Origin: Ichthyophonus hoferi
Lineage: Eukaryota > Opisthokonta > Ichthyosporea > Ichthyophonida > Ichthyophonidae
Direction of reading: 5' to 3'
Length of the DNA stretch: 12,937 nt
Assembly: GCA_002751075.1 (NCBI GenBank)
Contig: NAOQ01000294.1
Location: 57,247 to 70,183 of the forward strand
Both the position numbers and the translations under genes were made by a program. The notes below the pieces were generated by a model, which saw only the letters and a list, made by a program, of their open reading frames with translations, was not told the DNA's origin and ran no database searches. Each line of letters opens with the position of its first letter. The stretch's first letter is position 1. Positions 1-8,371 of the stretch are shown here, piece by piece.

Positions 1-33
<33 letters not shown>

Positions 34-707
34 TATATACGCTCTCATTTGATAAGGTTTAAAGTCACGCCCCTACATGCCAATCAAGTCTTTCAGCATC
101 AATAGATTGTTGTATTATTCGATTATTAATGAGACTCTATATATCCTATCACATACCACTATATTTTAGAAATTATCATAAGTTCTTAACCAATGGCCTA
201 CACGATTTTAAACATTCCTTTACAACACCAAACGTCAATAAATACCTCTTAGAACATATCTTACTAAATATAGCCAGTTTCCTTTAAAGACACTATTGGA
301 TATTGCTTTATGCGTGTTTTATTGCATTAATCTTATTGAGAATTCTTACATGCGTGACTTCTGTCCAATAGATTGACATTCTACTCATAGATATTTATTT
401 TTATTTATTATTATAACCAATAAAAGCTAGGAACTAATTTATACCTGGTGAATGAGAGATAAAATTAGTAAGCATTCATTGGCATGGATTTGAAATAGGC
501 TCATAGCTACACAGGAATGCAAAATTTATCAACAGTTTAAAGTAAGATTTAAATATAGCTAAATTTTACAATCTTACTATGAACCAATTTATGATCGGCC
601 TTTATAATTTATTATTGGTGCATATTATAGCAAGCTAATTGGTCAGACATTCTGCAAGTCGGCAATGAAATGAAGTGAAGTAAAGTGAGGTAGTTAATAA
701 CACATAG
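1..707 (+). other. Intron upstream of exon 1 (3' part)
   Basis: AT-rich non-coding DNA. It opens with an (AT)15 run at 1-30 and is otherwise fairly unique sequence. I looked for the codons expected just upstream in DDB1 (the LTAKYNACILEY region) and found none, so the preceding exon lies outside the window. It holds about four CCAAT and four ATTGG pentamers in no clear order. No RNA gene or mobile element seen. Confidence 0.7.
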
Positions 708-819
708 TTTGAGTGTTGTTCAGGAGAGAACAGGAGTACGAGATGAAGGGGAATCATTGGTTGCTTATGACTCACAGAGTGGAACCATGGTCATTAGGAC
801 CCACTTGGGCATGCTAAAG
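708..819 (+). CDS. DDB1: DDB1 exon 1 of window (BPA)
   Basis: It encodes LSVVQERTGV...LVAYDSQSGTMVIRTHLGMLK, aligned with human HGNVQDRIGR...[21 protein letters not shown] (about 105-141), a blade of propeller BPA. The donor at 820 is gtagga and the exon ends in phase 0. The 5' edge is the least certain of all: AG at 707 keeps the conserved Val-Gln pair in this exon, whereas CAG at 723 has a better T-rich tract and would leave that pair to an upstream exon. I prefer 707 because the preceding codons align and other acceptors here also have weak tracts. Confidence 0.82.
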
Positions 820-1237
820 GTAGGATTGGTTTTATAATAAAATATAATACTATACAGTATAGTGTAGTGTGGTATCATTTAGTATAGTACGGTGTATTGT
901 AGTATAGTATGATACAGTGTAATGCCATATAGCATAGTATTTTATAATGTAATATACCATAGTATAGTACCATATAGTGCAATATCATATAATATAATTT
1001 CGTATTATCGAATAGCATATAACACAAGATTGTATAATAGAATCTAGCTCAGCACAGTGTAATATAGTACAATATAATAAAGTCATACACAACCTGTAAA
1101 TAGAGCCAATCTATTGGATCCATGCGATGTCATCAAATCATTTAATTGATTAATTTAATTAGTCCAGTTATTATCCTCTTCTCTCTCTTCCTTTTTACCA
1201 TCTTATCTACTGTGATATTAATCCAATGAACTACCAG
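820..1237 (+). other. Intron 1
   Basis: Phase 0, GT-AG. A degenerate TATAG/AGTAT pentamer tract fills about 840-1078. ATTGG stands 5 bases into the intron (825-829) and at 1113-1117; CCAAT stands at 1106-1110 and at 1223-1227, ten bases before the acceptor. Confidence 0.85.
840..1078 (+). repeat. Degenerate TATAG-type pentamer tract
   Basis: The tract is made mostly of TATAG, AGTAT and one-base variants (CATAG, TGTAG, AATAT). It is well diverged from a pure array, so it is probably an old microsatellite. It begins about 20 bases after the exon 1 donor. Confidence 0.75.
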
Positions 1238-1393
1238 ATATGTCAGGTGGGGCTCAATGGATTGACCACTACAGACACTTTTCTATCAGCCAGTGTGGTC
1301 CATGCCTCATGTTTTATGCCTGGCTACGATAGCCCTACCTTGGCACTGCTGATTACAGATTATAATTATTGCACCTATCTACAAACATATCAA
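1238..1393 (+). CDS. DDB1: DDB1 exon 2 of window (BPA)
   Basis: 52 codons, phase 0 at both ends: ICQVGLNGL...FLSASVVHASCFMPG...LLITDYNYCTYLQTYQ. It aligns without gaps at its start to human VIPLDRDNK...LEELHVIDVKFLYG, then to CFVYQD...HVKTYE (about 142-194). This part is diverged and rests on spacing, exon phase and the Tyr/Thr-rich end strand. Acceptor ctaccag at 1237, donor gtaggc at 1394. An upstream ATG in frame at 1226 is intronic. Confidence 0.9.
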
Positions 1394-2193
1394 GTAGGCT
1401 GTAATACTATTGTATTAGTATTATATTAGTATTTTATTAGTATTGTATTGTATTTGTGTTGTATTAGTATTGTATTGGTATTATATTAGTATTGTATTTG
1501 TATTGTATTAGTATTGTATTTGTGTTGTACTAGTATTGTATTGGTATTATATTAGTATTGTATTTGTATTGTATTAGGATTGTATTAGTATTATATTAGT
1601 ATTACGTTAGTATTATATTAGTATTATATTAGTATTATATTAGTATTGTATTAGTATTGTATTAGTATTGTATTAGTATTATATTAGTATTATATTAGTA
1701 TTGTATTAGTATTGTATTAGTATTGTATTAGTATTATATTAGTATTATATTAGTATTGTATTAGTATTGTATTAGTATTGTATTAGTATTATATTAGTAT
1801 TATATTAGTATTGTATTAGTATTATATTAGTATTGTATTAGTATTATATTAGTATTGTATTAGTATTATATTAGTATTGTATTTGTGTGTTAGTATTGTA
1901 GCTTGCTGGTGGTTGGTCTCTGGACCAGATATAGTCATGTTTGTGTATATGTTATATATTATACATGAGTTTTGTATATATATATATTATGTGCATCTCT
2001 TGGATCTTAACTACTATAAATGAACAATATATATACAGATATACACCTTCATGTCCTGATACTCATCCAATAATACGTCTGCATTCATAAATACCCTAAG
2101 ATATACGCTTCGAACCTAATCTCTTCACATTAAAAAAATAAAAATTTATTAGACCAATTGACAATTACTTATTTTAATAAGAAAATGTGATAG
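1394..2193 (+). other. Intron 2
   Basis: Phase 0, GT-AG. More than half is the 11-bp minisatellite at 1411-1900. The rest (1901-2193) is AT-rich with short TA runs at 1976-1988, CCAAT at 2067-2071 and 2154-2158, and the acceptor tgatag. The acceptor at 2193 was chosen over CAG at 2210 because it gives 13 codons matching human length exactly up to the Gly-Pro-Trp. Confidence 0.85.
1411..1900 (+). repeat. 11-bp minisatellite TATTAGTATTR with higher-order units
   Basis: About 44 tandem copies of TATTAGTATTR, where R is A or G. The 5' part holds a 66-bp higher-order unit in two copies (TATTTGTGTTG starts at 1451 and 1517). The middle is ordered by the last base of the unit as AAGGG repeated three times, a 55-bp unit. 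The 3' end alternates A and G, a 22-bp unit. Confidence 0.9.
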
Positions 2194-2286
2194 GTTGATA
2201 CCACTACCAGGACTATCAAATCAGGGCCCTGGGCCCAGACAAAGGTCGAGTCAGGGGCATCTATGCTGCTTCCTATTGGTTTACCT
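2194..2286 (+). CDS. DDB1: DDB1 exon 3 of window (BPA)
   Basis: 31 codons, phase 0 at both ends: VDTTTRTIKSGPW then AQTKVESGASMLLPIGLP. It matches human VSLREKEFNKGPW then KQENVEAEASMVIAVPEP (about 195-225) at exactly the same length. The invariant Gly-Pro-Trp and the Ala-Ser-Met strand are the anchors. Donor gtgagt at 2287. A GC-rich palindromic stretch (gggccctgggccc) is part of the coding sequence around that motif. Confidence 0.94.
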
Positions 2287-2534
2287 GTGAGTAACCCATA
2301 TATTATTGGTCTATTATATATAATCCTTTATTATAACAATTACTTTGCTGGGAGATATTGTTTTATTATCTCTATGTCTCATACTATTTTTTATTGGTTT
2401 ATTTCACTATACTCTCTCCTTTTCTCTCTTTCGCTCTCCTTTTATCTTTTTCCTTCTCCTATCTACTCACCCTTACCCTCTATTCTATCTATCCAATCAC
2501 CACTAGCTATCTATTAATCGCCCCATCATCATAG

Positions 2535-2659
2535 AAAGGTGGCGTGATTGTAGTGGGCGAGAACACTATCGCCCACTGTTATAACGGCCAATCTAAAGCT
2601 ATTCCTATACAAGCCACCATCATGTGTGCATCTACAATAATCGACCCCAATGGTTCTAG
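2535..2659 (+). CDS. DDB1: DDB1 exon 4 of window (BPA)
   Basis: It encodes KGGVIVVGENTIAHCYNG...MCASTIIDPNGS and the first two bases of an Arg codon. It aligns with human FGGAIIIGQESITYHNG...CHNRVDPNGSR (about 226-270). The DPNGSR turn is a hallmark of DDB1. Acceptor atcatcatag at 2534, donor gtattt at 2660, ending in phase 2. Intron 3 before it (2287-2534) is short and pyrimidine-rich and carries ATTGG at 2305 and 2393 and CCAAT at 2493. Confidence 0.95.
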
Positions 2660-3068
2660 GTATTTAGTATTTTATTTGAGATTATTGATTGACAATACTG
2701 TTTAAATTTAAATTTTAGTTTGTAATTGGTTTTGGATATTGTTGTTGTTGTTTTTTTAATCTTTTTAGTGTGTATTAGAATTAGTATTTATGGGACATGA
2801 GTGTCCGCTAGTTGTGATCGTAACCCACAAACAAAGCTATATTAAGATTTAAATGTATTTTAAATTTTAAGATTTACTAGTAATAATAATACCAATTATA
2901 AATGCAATATATGCCAATTGAAATAAACATTAACTATAAACAATATCAATGGTAACTATATAAAACTATCATATATATATATATATATATTACATACTAT
3001 ACTGTACTATATACTATACTATACAGTGTTAGTAACACTTATTTTTCTATACCTTACCCTTACTATAG
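2660..3068 (+). other. Intron 4
   Basis: Phase 2. AT-rich, with (AT)10 at 2971-2990 followed by ACTAT-like pentamers to about 3026. TAATTGGT at 2723-2730 is perfectly complementary to ACCAATTA at 2891-2898; a further CCAAT is at 2914-2918. No coding potential seen. Confidence 0.8.
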
Positions 3069-3165
3069 ACACCTACTATCTGATTACAAAGGCACACTCT
3101 CAGTGCTGTGGGTACAAATAGATAACTCTGGTGCTGTAGGTTTACGGTTAGAGCGCTTAGGAGAG
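3069..3165 (+). CDS. DDB1: DDB1 exon 5 of window (BPA)
   Basis: Begins with the last base of the split Arg codon, then HLLSDYKGTLSVLWVQIDN and SGAVGLRLERLGE. It matches human RYLLGDMEGRLFMLLLE...VTLKDLRVELLGE (about 270-307), with a few residues missing in the loop between strands. The LLxDxxGxL propeller signature and the terminal Leu-Gly-Glu are conserved. Acceptor ttactatag, donor gtacgt, phase 0 end. Confidence 0.94.
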
Positions 3166-3299
3166 GTACGTATATGTATGTATTATGTATGTATAGTATG
3201 TATGTATAGTGTGTATGTATGATGTATTTATAGTTATATCTTAGTTACTATTACTATTACTATCACTATTACTATTGCTATTACTCTTATATTACTATT
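3166..3299 (+). repeat. GTAT tetramer array then ACTATT hexamer array
   Basis: Two adjoining microsatellites: interrupted GTAT copies at 3166-3232, continuous with the splice donor, then ACTATT copies at 3245-3299 with single-base variants. Confidence 0.85.
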
Positions 3300-4107
3300 G
3301 TACACTTTATATGCAAGCGTAACATACAGAAACTATATAATATACCAACTAACTCTACCAATCCACGTATTTATAGTCTTGCTGTGCATATTTCCAACAC
3401 ATTCCCTTGTTTATAGAACGAAATTAAAGCACATGCGGGCACATAGCTAAGGTTGATAGATTTCCATTGGAATCAACCTATACTCAATACTTATATTGCA
3501 TTGTTTTATTAACAACTTCAATAGTAAATTATAGTTCTGTATCGAAGATACTTGGTTGCTGTGATACTTAACCCTTCACCCCTATCAAATCATATTTCCG
3601 TAATTAAGCTGTTCTAATTAATTACACATATGTACATGTATGTATACCTTGTGGTATATGAGCACATCACATCGACAAAGCTTATTTCTATGCTAATTTT
3701 ATTATTATTACTTGGAATATCTATATATCAAACGAAATAAATCCCTTTTTGGATTTTCATCAAAATTTATCTATAAAGCTGCGATTAGTTTAGTACTAGT
3801 ATATAGATAGTTATAATATTTATTATGAATAAATTGGTTCTATTGGTAAACTATGATAATGAACAAATTATTTGCTAGTATAAACTTAACATATAATTTA
3901 ATTATTGCATTGCAAATATGTGCGATGCTATGCTGTCACATTCCTTCTAAGATAAGCCAATGAACACTCTTTTAACTGGTGAGACCCTTTGAATTAGTAG
4001 TTAGTACTATAATGCAGTTAAGAAGTGTATACTATGTAGGTACTGGTTTTTTTTTGGTTTTTTTGCTTAAAGGAGTGATTATATTAACCACAGTGACAAA
4101 TCAACAG
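3166..4107 (+). other. Intron 5
   Basis: Longest complete intron here, phase 0. A GTAT/GTATGTAT array starts at the donor itself (3166-3232), followed by ACTATT hexamers (3245-3299). The remaining ~800 bases are AT-rich and look unique, with CCAAT at about 3358, ATTGG at about 3467, 3834 and 3843, and CCAAT at about 3956. An imperfect hairpin sits at 3450-3479. No transposon ends recognised. Confidence 0.8.
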
Positions 4108-4207
4108 GCTAGTATTGCATCCTCAATGGTTTATCTTGGCGATAACACCATTTTCATTGGTAGTACCCTGGGAGACTCACAGCTACTACAGGTCAATTCT
4201 ACAATAG
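4108..4207 (+). CDS. DDB1: DDB1 exon 6 of window (BPA)
   Basis: 33 codons plus one base: ASIASSMVYLGDNTIFIGST then LGDSQLLQVNSTI. It matches human [20 protein letters not shown] then LGDSQLVKLNVDS (about 308-340). The Leu-Gly-Asp-Ser-Gln-Leu blade motif is intact. Acceptor caacag at 4107, donor gtagat at 4208, phase 1 end. Confidence 0.95.
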
Positions 4208-4509
4208 GTAGATTCCTCATATATATTTCTTTCTTTTTCTATATATATCTATGCCTTTTGTCTTATTTTTCTTTCTTTTAGCGCGCTTCTTTCTTTCTCT
4301 CGCTCTCTTCCTATCTATCTCTATATCACTCTTCCTCTTTCTTTCTCTCTCTTATGCTATTTTATTCACTCAGTTTTTTCCTAATCTATTATACCTGTCT
4401 CCTTGCCTATACCTAAGGAACCATTCCATTATATTTATTTATTATGCATGCACTTTTATATTCTTATATTCATATTGCCTTTAGGAACTCAGGTTATATG
4501 TTGTTGCAT

Positions 4510-4603
4510 TATAGTATTGTATTGTATAGTATAGTATGGTCTAGAATGGTATAGTATGGTATAGTATAACGCAGTATGGTATAGTATAGTATAGTATAGT
4601 ATT
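4510..4603 (+). repeat. TATAG-type pentamer array
   Basis: Copies of AGTAT/TATAG with GGTAT variants, the same family as the tract in intron 1 but less diverged at its 3' end. Confidence 0.8.
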
Positions 4604-4841
4604 ACTTATTTCTACTAGTCACATGCACCCCTTCACTCCTATCTTTATACACACCCCTCTATACTCTTGACCCATATCTTATCCTTTTACATAAAGCCTA
4701 TTTTTACCCATTTGTCCCACTCTAAGTATCTTTAACTATCATCCCACTAGCCATACATATACCTATTCATATACCTATACATCTACATATATGAACACAC
4801 ATACACACATATATATATCATTATACCATATGCATATATTT

Positions 4842-4896
4842 ATATCTATACCTATACCTATACCTATACCTATACCTATATATATATATATATACC
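4842..4896 (+). repeat. CTATAC hexamer array and (TA)n
   Basis: About six CTATAC copies run directly into an alternating TA tract, ending about 30 bases before the exon 7 acceptor. Confidence 0.85.
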
Positions 4897-4927
4897 TACA
4901 TATTTACACATACTCTCCCCACCTAAG

Positions 4928-5014
4928 ATAAAGCCTTAGTAAGTAAGGCTGTATATACAAATCTTGGACCCATTGTTGATCTATGTATTATAGATTATGA
5001 GGGACTTGGTCAAG
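4928..5014 (+). CDS. DDB1: DDB1 exon 7 of window (end of BPA)
   Basis: It encodes [20 protein letters not shown] then IIDYEGLGQ, matching human ...[14 protein letters not shown] then VVDLERQGQG (about 341-371). Asn-Leu-Gly-Pro-Ile-Val-Asp is fully conserved. Two acceptors keep the frame: AG at 4927 (used here; better pyrimidine tract and nearer the human length) and AG at 4933, which drops two residues. Donor gtatgt at 5015, phase 1. Confidence 0.92.
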
Positions 5015-5804
5015 GTATGTTTTGGTTTCTTCTATTACTATATATATAGAGGAACTAAACACGCACACCCCGTTAATTAATTAATTAATTAACTATGTCT
5101 TTGTTGTTGACATAGGATATAGTATACTATAATATGATAAGGTGTGACACAGTATATTATACTGTGATACATAATAAACTATAGATTGTACAATATGACA
5201 TAATGCAACCATATTTATTTTTATATACTCACTAAATGAATTGAATTGGCAGTAAGCGATATATTAAAACCAGTTAAAATTTAATTTTACTCTGAGTTCT
5301 TCTACTTTAAAGATTCCTATTGGTTTTAACCTGGCAAACCAATTTATTCTTAAGGATGTTGATTAAATTAGAGCCAGTTTTTACAGTTATACCTATTTTT
5401 ATTCATCTATTAATACTATTTTATTAGGGGAATAAAATATAAAATACCAATCATATATGCTTATCACCTGGATTATAACTTTATTATTTAATATATGCTA
5501 GTATAATAATTTAAGAATGTATAACTTACTGCATTAAAATGAAAACCATACCCAATCACAACACTTTATCTTAACTGCACAATTTCCTAATTTGGTTTAT
5601 TTTCAAGCTATGTCTCCCCTTTCCTGCATGCTATTGGTTACATATCTTCTATCTCTTTCGTATTATGTAGATCCATGCACAATCTAATATGCCATACCAC
5701 GTGATAAACCTAGGATAAAATGAATTTTCATTGACCGTCATAATCAACACCCAATCATTAATTAATGTTTATGATAAGATCTAATCCTATTGACCAATCA
5801 ACAG
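5015..5804 (+). other. Intron 7
   Basis: Phase 1. It contains (TTAA)5 at 5073-5092, a perfect 8-bp hairpin at 5148-5166, and a hairpin built from ATTGGTTT and AAACCAAT at 5319-5343. ATTGG or CCAAT occurs about eight times, the last copy CCAAT at 5794-5798, six bases before the acceptor. The rest is unremarkable AT-rich sequence. Confidence 0.8.
5073..5092 (+). repeat. (TTAA)5 microsatellite
   Basis: Five perfect TTAA tetramers; each is self-complementary, so the tract can form a hairpin. Confidence 0.9.
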
Positions 5805-5912
5805 GGCAGGTAGTCACGTGTTCGGGAAGTGATCGAAATGGAAGTCTTCGTATCGTACGTAATGGGATTGGTGTATCTCTATTGGCGGAGATAGAGATTG
5901 GAGGAATAGCAG
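5805..5912 (+). CDS. DDB1: DDB1 exon 8 of window (BPA-BPB junction)
   Basis: With the split Gly codon it encodes GQVVTCSGSDRNGSLRIVRN then GIGVSLLAEIEIGGIA, matching human [20 protein letters not shown] then GIGIHEHASIDLPGIK (about 372-407). This strand pair leads into BPB and is among the best conserved stretches of DDB1. Acceptor AG at 5804 is required by frame; the AG at 5809 would shift it. Donor gtgggt at 5913, phase 1. Confidence 0.96.
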
Positions 5913-6398
5913 GTGGGTTTTGTATTTCCTGTCCCAATTGGATAATATATATCTGACTACATTATGATTGGTCAAGTGAGTTATTTTATAAATTAATGCT
6001 GTAGGGTTATTGGATGGATTTTATTTCATAGCTTATATGGTCCAATTGAATTGTATAATTGCCTATCCAATCCTGCTGATTCATTAATTGATTAAAATCT
6101 TGTCATATCGTATGTTAGCAACAATTTTAATATATTGAAACCCTGTTGTATCCAACCGATGTACATTTTTATTTTTATTTTTGCCAATTAAACAACACAT
6201 ATTTATTGTTTTAGTATTTGATTGGCTAGAATAGCTAGTCAATTGAGCCAGTTAAGGCTCGTTTTAGTATATATTATTTTAGCAGAACTTTTAAAAATTA
6301 TATAATCCAATGCTATTGTGGTTATATATTTATACCTATATATATATATATATCAATCCAGTCCTTACCCAGTTTTATTCCATCCCTCCCTCCTATAG
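5913..6398 (+). other. Intron 8
   Basis: Phase 1. Dense in the pentamer pair: an overlapping CCAATTGG at about 5934, then ATTGG at about 5968 and 6006, CCAAT at about 6042, 6065 and 6183, ATTGG at about 6218, CCAAT at about 6307. A TA run lies at 6331-6353. Otherwise unique AT-rich sequence. Confidence 0.8.
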
Positions 6399-6592
6399 GT
6401 GTGTGGTCAGTAAAGGCATCCACTGGTGTGGACCAATACGATATCCTCTGCCTAGTAACAGCCAACCATACCTATTTTATGGTGACTGGAAACGATGCTG
6501 ATTTGATCTCAGTGGGTGAGAATGATGCAGCCTTGGTCACTGATGTGTACACTATTTTATGCGCGCCAATCGCTGCATCTCGTTTCGTTCAT
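6399..6592 (+). CDS. DDB1: DDB1 exon 9 of window (BPB)
   Basis: 64 codons after the split Gly codon: VWSVKASTGVDQYDILCLVT, then ANHTYFMVTGNDADLIS, then LVTDVYTILCAPIAASRFVH. It aligns with human [20 protein letters not shown]...VLMLNGEEVEE...[20 protein letters not shown] (about 408-469) over almost the same length. The Trp is kept but human Leu-Trp-Pro-Leu reads Val-Trp-Ser-Val. Acceptor ctcctatag at 6398, donor gtaaat at 6593, phase 0. Confidence 0.93.
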
Positions 6593-6775
6593 GTAAATAC
6601 ATCCCTTTCTTCTCTCTTACTAGCCAATTATATATGCATTTATATTTATACCCTCCAATCATCATTATTTTCTTTATTCTCTACCCAATCATATATTGAT
6701 AATAAACCTATTTTATAATATACATAAATAAAACAAAAAACAACCCCCATTTTTTATGTTAGGCAAGATAGGCTG

Positions 6776-6965
6776 TTCATTGGCAGCAAATCGTATCATA
6801 TTTTTACCTTTTAAACCTTCAGAATCAAAATGATTAGTTAAATGATCTTAGTACCTTTGAAACCTTCAGAGTGATTGGTTAAATGATACTATTACCTGTT
6901 GATCCCTCGTGGTCATTGGTTAATTGATATCATTACTTTATAAACCTTCATAATTATTGCTTATT
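6776..6965 (+). repeat. Degenerate ~41-bp tandem repeat, four to five units
   Basis: Units begin near 6805 (taccttttaaaccttcag), 6852 (tacctttgaaaccttcag), 6893 (tacctgttgatccctcg) and 6934 (tactttataaaccttca), with a partial unit before them. Each has a core related to ATTGGTTAAATGAT followed by a short TTA-rich stretch. Units differ by substitutions and small length changes, so the array is old. Confidence 0.75.
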
Positions 6966-7054
6966 ATTTTTAAGAAATTTGATACCTATGTTGTTCTAGC
7001 CACCGTTCAATACATTCTACCCAAATTATGGGACAGTCGAAGGACGTAAACACT

Positions 7055-7090
7055 ACATACATACATACATACATACATACATACATACAT
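7055..7090 (+). repeat. (CATA)n microsatellite
   Basis: Nine near-perfect CATA tetramers in intron 9. Confidence 0.9.
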
Positions 7091-7206
7091 GCACCCATTA
7101 GCCATACATTTTTATGCAGTTTAGATAGAGATAGACACTATAATATACCATATCCTATATCCATGATAAAGAACCAATCTTTCTGACTATATTGCTTTAA
7201 TCACAG

Positions 7207-7412
7207 GTAACGGAAAAATCCGTTAGGCTAATGCAATGTCAGAACCTTACACAAGACGGGCTACCACAATTTACCCTCCTTTGGGAATGGGTGCCATCCA
7301 ATGGTAAACGTATAAATCTAGCTGTATGTAACGGGACACACTTATTGGTTAGTCAAGCGGGTGGCATAATAGTACTGGTGGATGTTAGCCAATCCGAATG
7401 CGTTGTCTTATG
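7207..7412 (+). CDS. DDB1: DDB1 exon 10 of window (BPB)
   Basis: 68 codons plus two bases: VTEKSVRLMQCQN, then FTLLWEWVPSNGKRINLAV, then GTHLLVSQAGGIIVLVDV. It matches human ITSASVRLVSQEP...LVSEWKEPQAKNISVAS...SSQVVVAVGRALYYLQI (about 471-527). Ser-Val-Arg-Leu and the Glu-Trp pair are kept; a short insertion precedes the LLWEW strand. Acceptor tcacag at 7206, donor gtaagt at 7413, phase 2. Confidence 0.94.
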
Positions 7413-7839
7413 GTAAGTCCTATGTGATGGTATGATGTTATAGAGAAAGAGATATATTCAGATTATTATAGCGATACGTAGATATTATGATATTAGTAAT
7501 CTTATTAGGGACTACGGGCCGGTTCATGATGCATGAACCGATTCGAAATGACTTGAACCTATTATTTATTGTAGGAGTAGAGAATGAAATAGTGGGTTTT
7601 AACAGGATTATAATGAAGATTAGCATTATAGTATAATATAATATAGTGTAATATAGTAGAGCGTTGGATACTTTGTATGTGTTCTGCCTCTGTTTTGTTT
7701 ACATATATATATAATTACTATGTTAGATTACTGTACTATTACATTATTATTATATTATACTATTAAATCATGGTACTAATTGAATGATATGCTATTATAC
7801 ATACATACATGCATGCATAATATTACTATCATCCAATAG
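7413..7839 (+). other. Intron 10
   Basis: Phase 2. It contains a perfect GC-rich hairpin at 7520-7540, a TATAG-like tract at 7626-7659 and CATA repeats at about 7798-7812. The only CCAAT (7833-7837) overlaps the acceptor region, ending two bases before its last base. The rest is AT-rich. Confidence 0.8.
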
Positions 7840-8003
7840 TCAGCAATCTATGCCTCATGAGGTAGCCTGTCTAGCCATTGGTCCACCTGCACCAACCGGA
7901 GAAGGAGAATGTATGTGTGCAATTGGACTATGGAATACTATGGCTGTACATATACTCTCTATTCCGTCTCTCTCCCCTCTGTGTGTTGACGCTTTAGGCA
8001 CAG
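7840..8003 (+). CDS. DDB1: DDB1 exon 11 of window (BPB)
   Basis: Completes a split Cys codon, then QQSMPHEVACLAIGPPAP, then CMCAIGLWNTMAVHILSIPS, then LCVDALGT. It matches human HTEMEHEVACLDITPLGD...LCAIGLWTDISARILKLPS...HKEMLGG (about 528-583). His-Glu-Val-Ala-Cys-Leu and Cys-Ala-Ile-Gly-Leu-Trp are invariant. The acceptor must be AG at 7839, since AG at 7843 breaks the frame. Donor gtatgt at 8004, phase 1. Confidence 0.96.
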
Positions 8004-8371
8004 GTATGTATGCGCTGTATTAAGTTATATTGTTATATTATTTAGTATTATATTGCATCATATTATATTGTATTACACTACATTATATTATATTACATTA
8101 TATTATATTATATTATATTATATTGTATTGTATTATATTATATTATATTATATTATATTATATTATATTATATTATATTATATTATATTATATTATATTA
8201 CATTATATTATATTATATTATATTAAAATACATTGCATTTTTTATTTTCCATGATAGAAGCCAATACCCTCTTACTCTCTTCGCAATACATACTTCTATC
8301 AGTATTATATATTATAAGTTGTATATTTTCCGACATGTTGTGATACGTTTTCATTATTATTTCTGTCTCAG
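8004..8371 (+). other. Intron 11
   Basis: Phase 1. More than half is a TATTA pentamer array (8026-8225). The remaining stretch to the T-rich acceptor ttctgtctcag has one CCAAT near 8262 and nothing else recognisable. Confidence 0.85.
8026..8225 (+). repeat. (TATTA)n pentamer microsatellite
   Basis: About 40 pentamers; the 5' half carries variants (TATTG, CATTA, CACTA) and the 3' half is nearly pure. Period 5 without stop codons in some frames creates long spurious open frames rich in Tyr, Ile and Leu. Confidence 0.95.

Larger units (their letters stand above)
4208..4927 (+). other. Intron 6
   Basis: Phase 1. A CT-rich stretch lies at about 4216-4345, a TATAG/AGTAT pentamer tract at 4510-4603, a run of ACAT/CATA-like short repeats around 4750-4815, and CTATAC hexamers passing into (TA)n at 4842-4896. 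This is the only complete intron in which I see no CCAAT or ATTGG. Open frames through it are low-complexity. Confidence 0.8.
6593..7206 (+). other. Intron 9
   Basis: Phase 0. Holds a degenerate ~41-bp tandem repeat (6776-6965), a CATA microsatellite (7055-7090), three CCAAT copies in the first 100 bases, three ATTGG copies within the tandem repeat, and a CCAAT at about 7171 close to the acceptor. No coding potential seen. Confidence 0.8.

Noticed and set aside
1-700. TATA-like words as a promoter of a gene
   Set aside because: The window is AT-rich throughout and the first exon seen is internal, so the DDB1 promoter must lie upstream.
1411-1900. Regular repeats as a CRISPR-like array
   Set aside because: There are no spacers; units are directly adjacent, and the context is a eukaryotic intron.
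3300-4100. Unique part of intron 5 as a possible mobile element
   Set aside because: No terminal repeats, target-site duplication, coding remnant or poly-A tail recognised.
5805-5809. Alternative acceptor CAG at 5809
   Set aside because: It would shift the frame of the highly conserved Val-Thr-Cys-Ser-Gly strand.
8030-8254. Open frame rich in Tyr, Ile and Leu
   Set aside because: It is the TATTA array read in frame; low complexity and inside intron 11.
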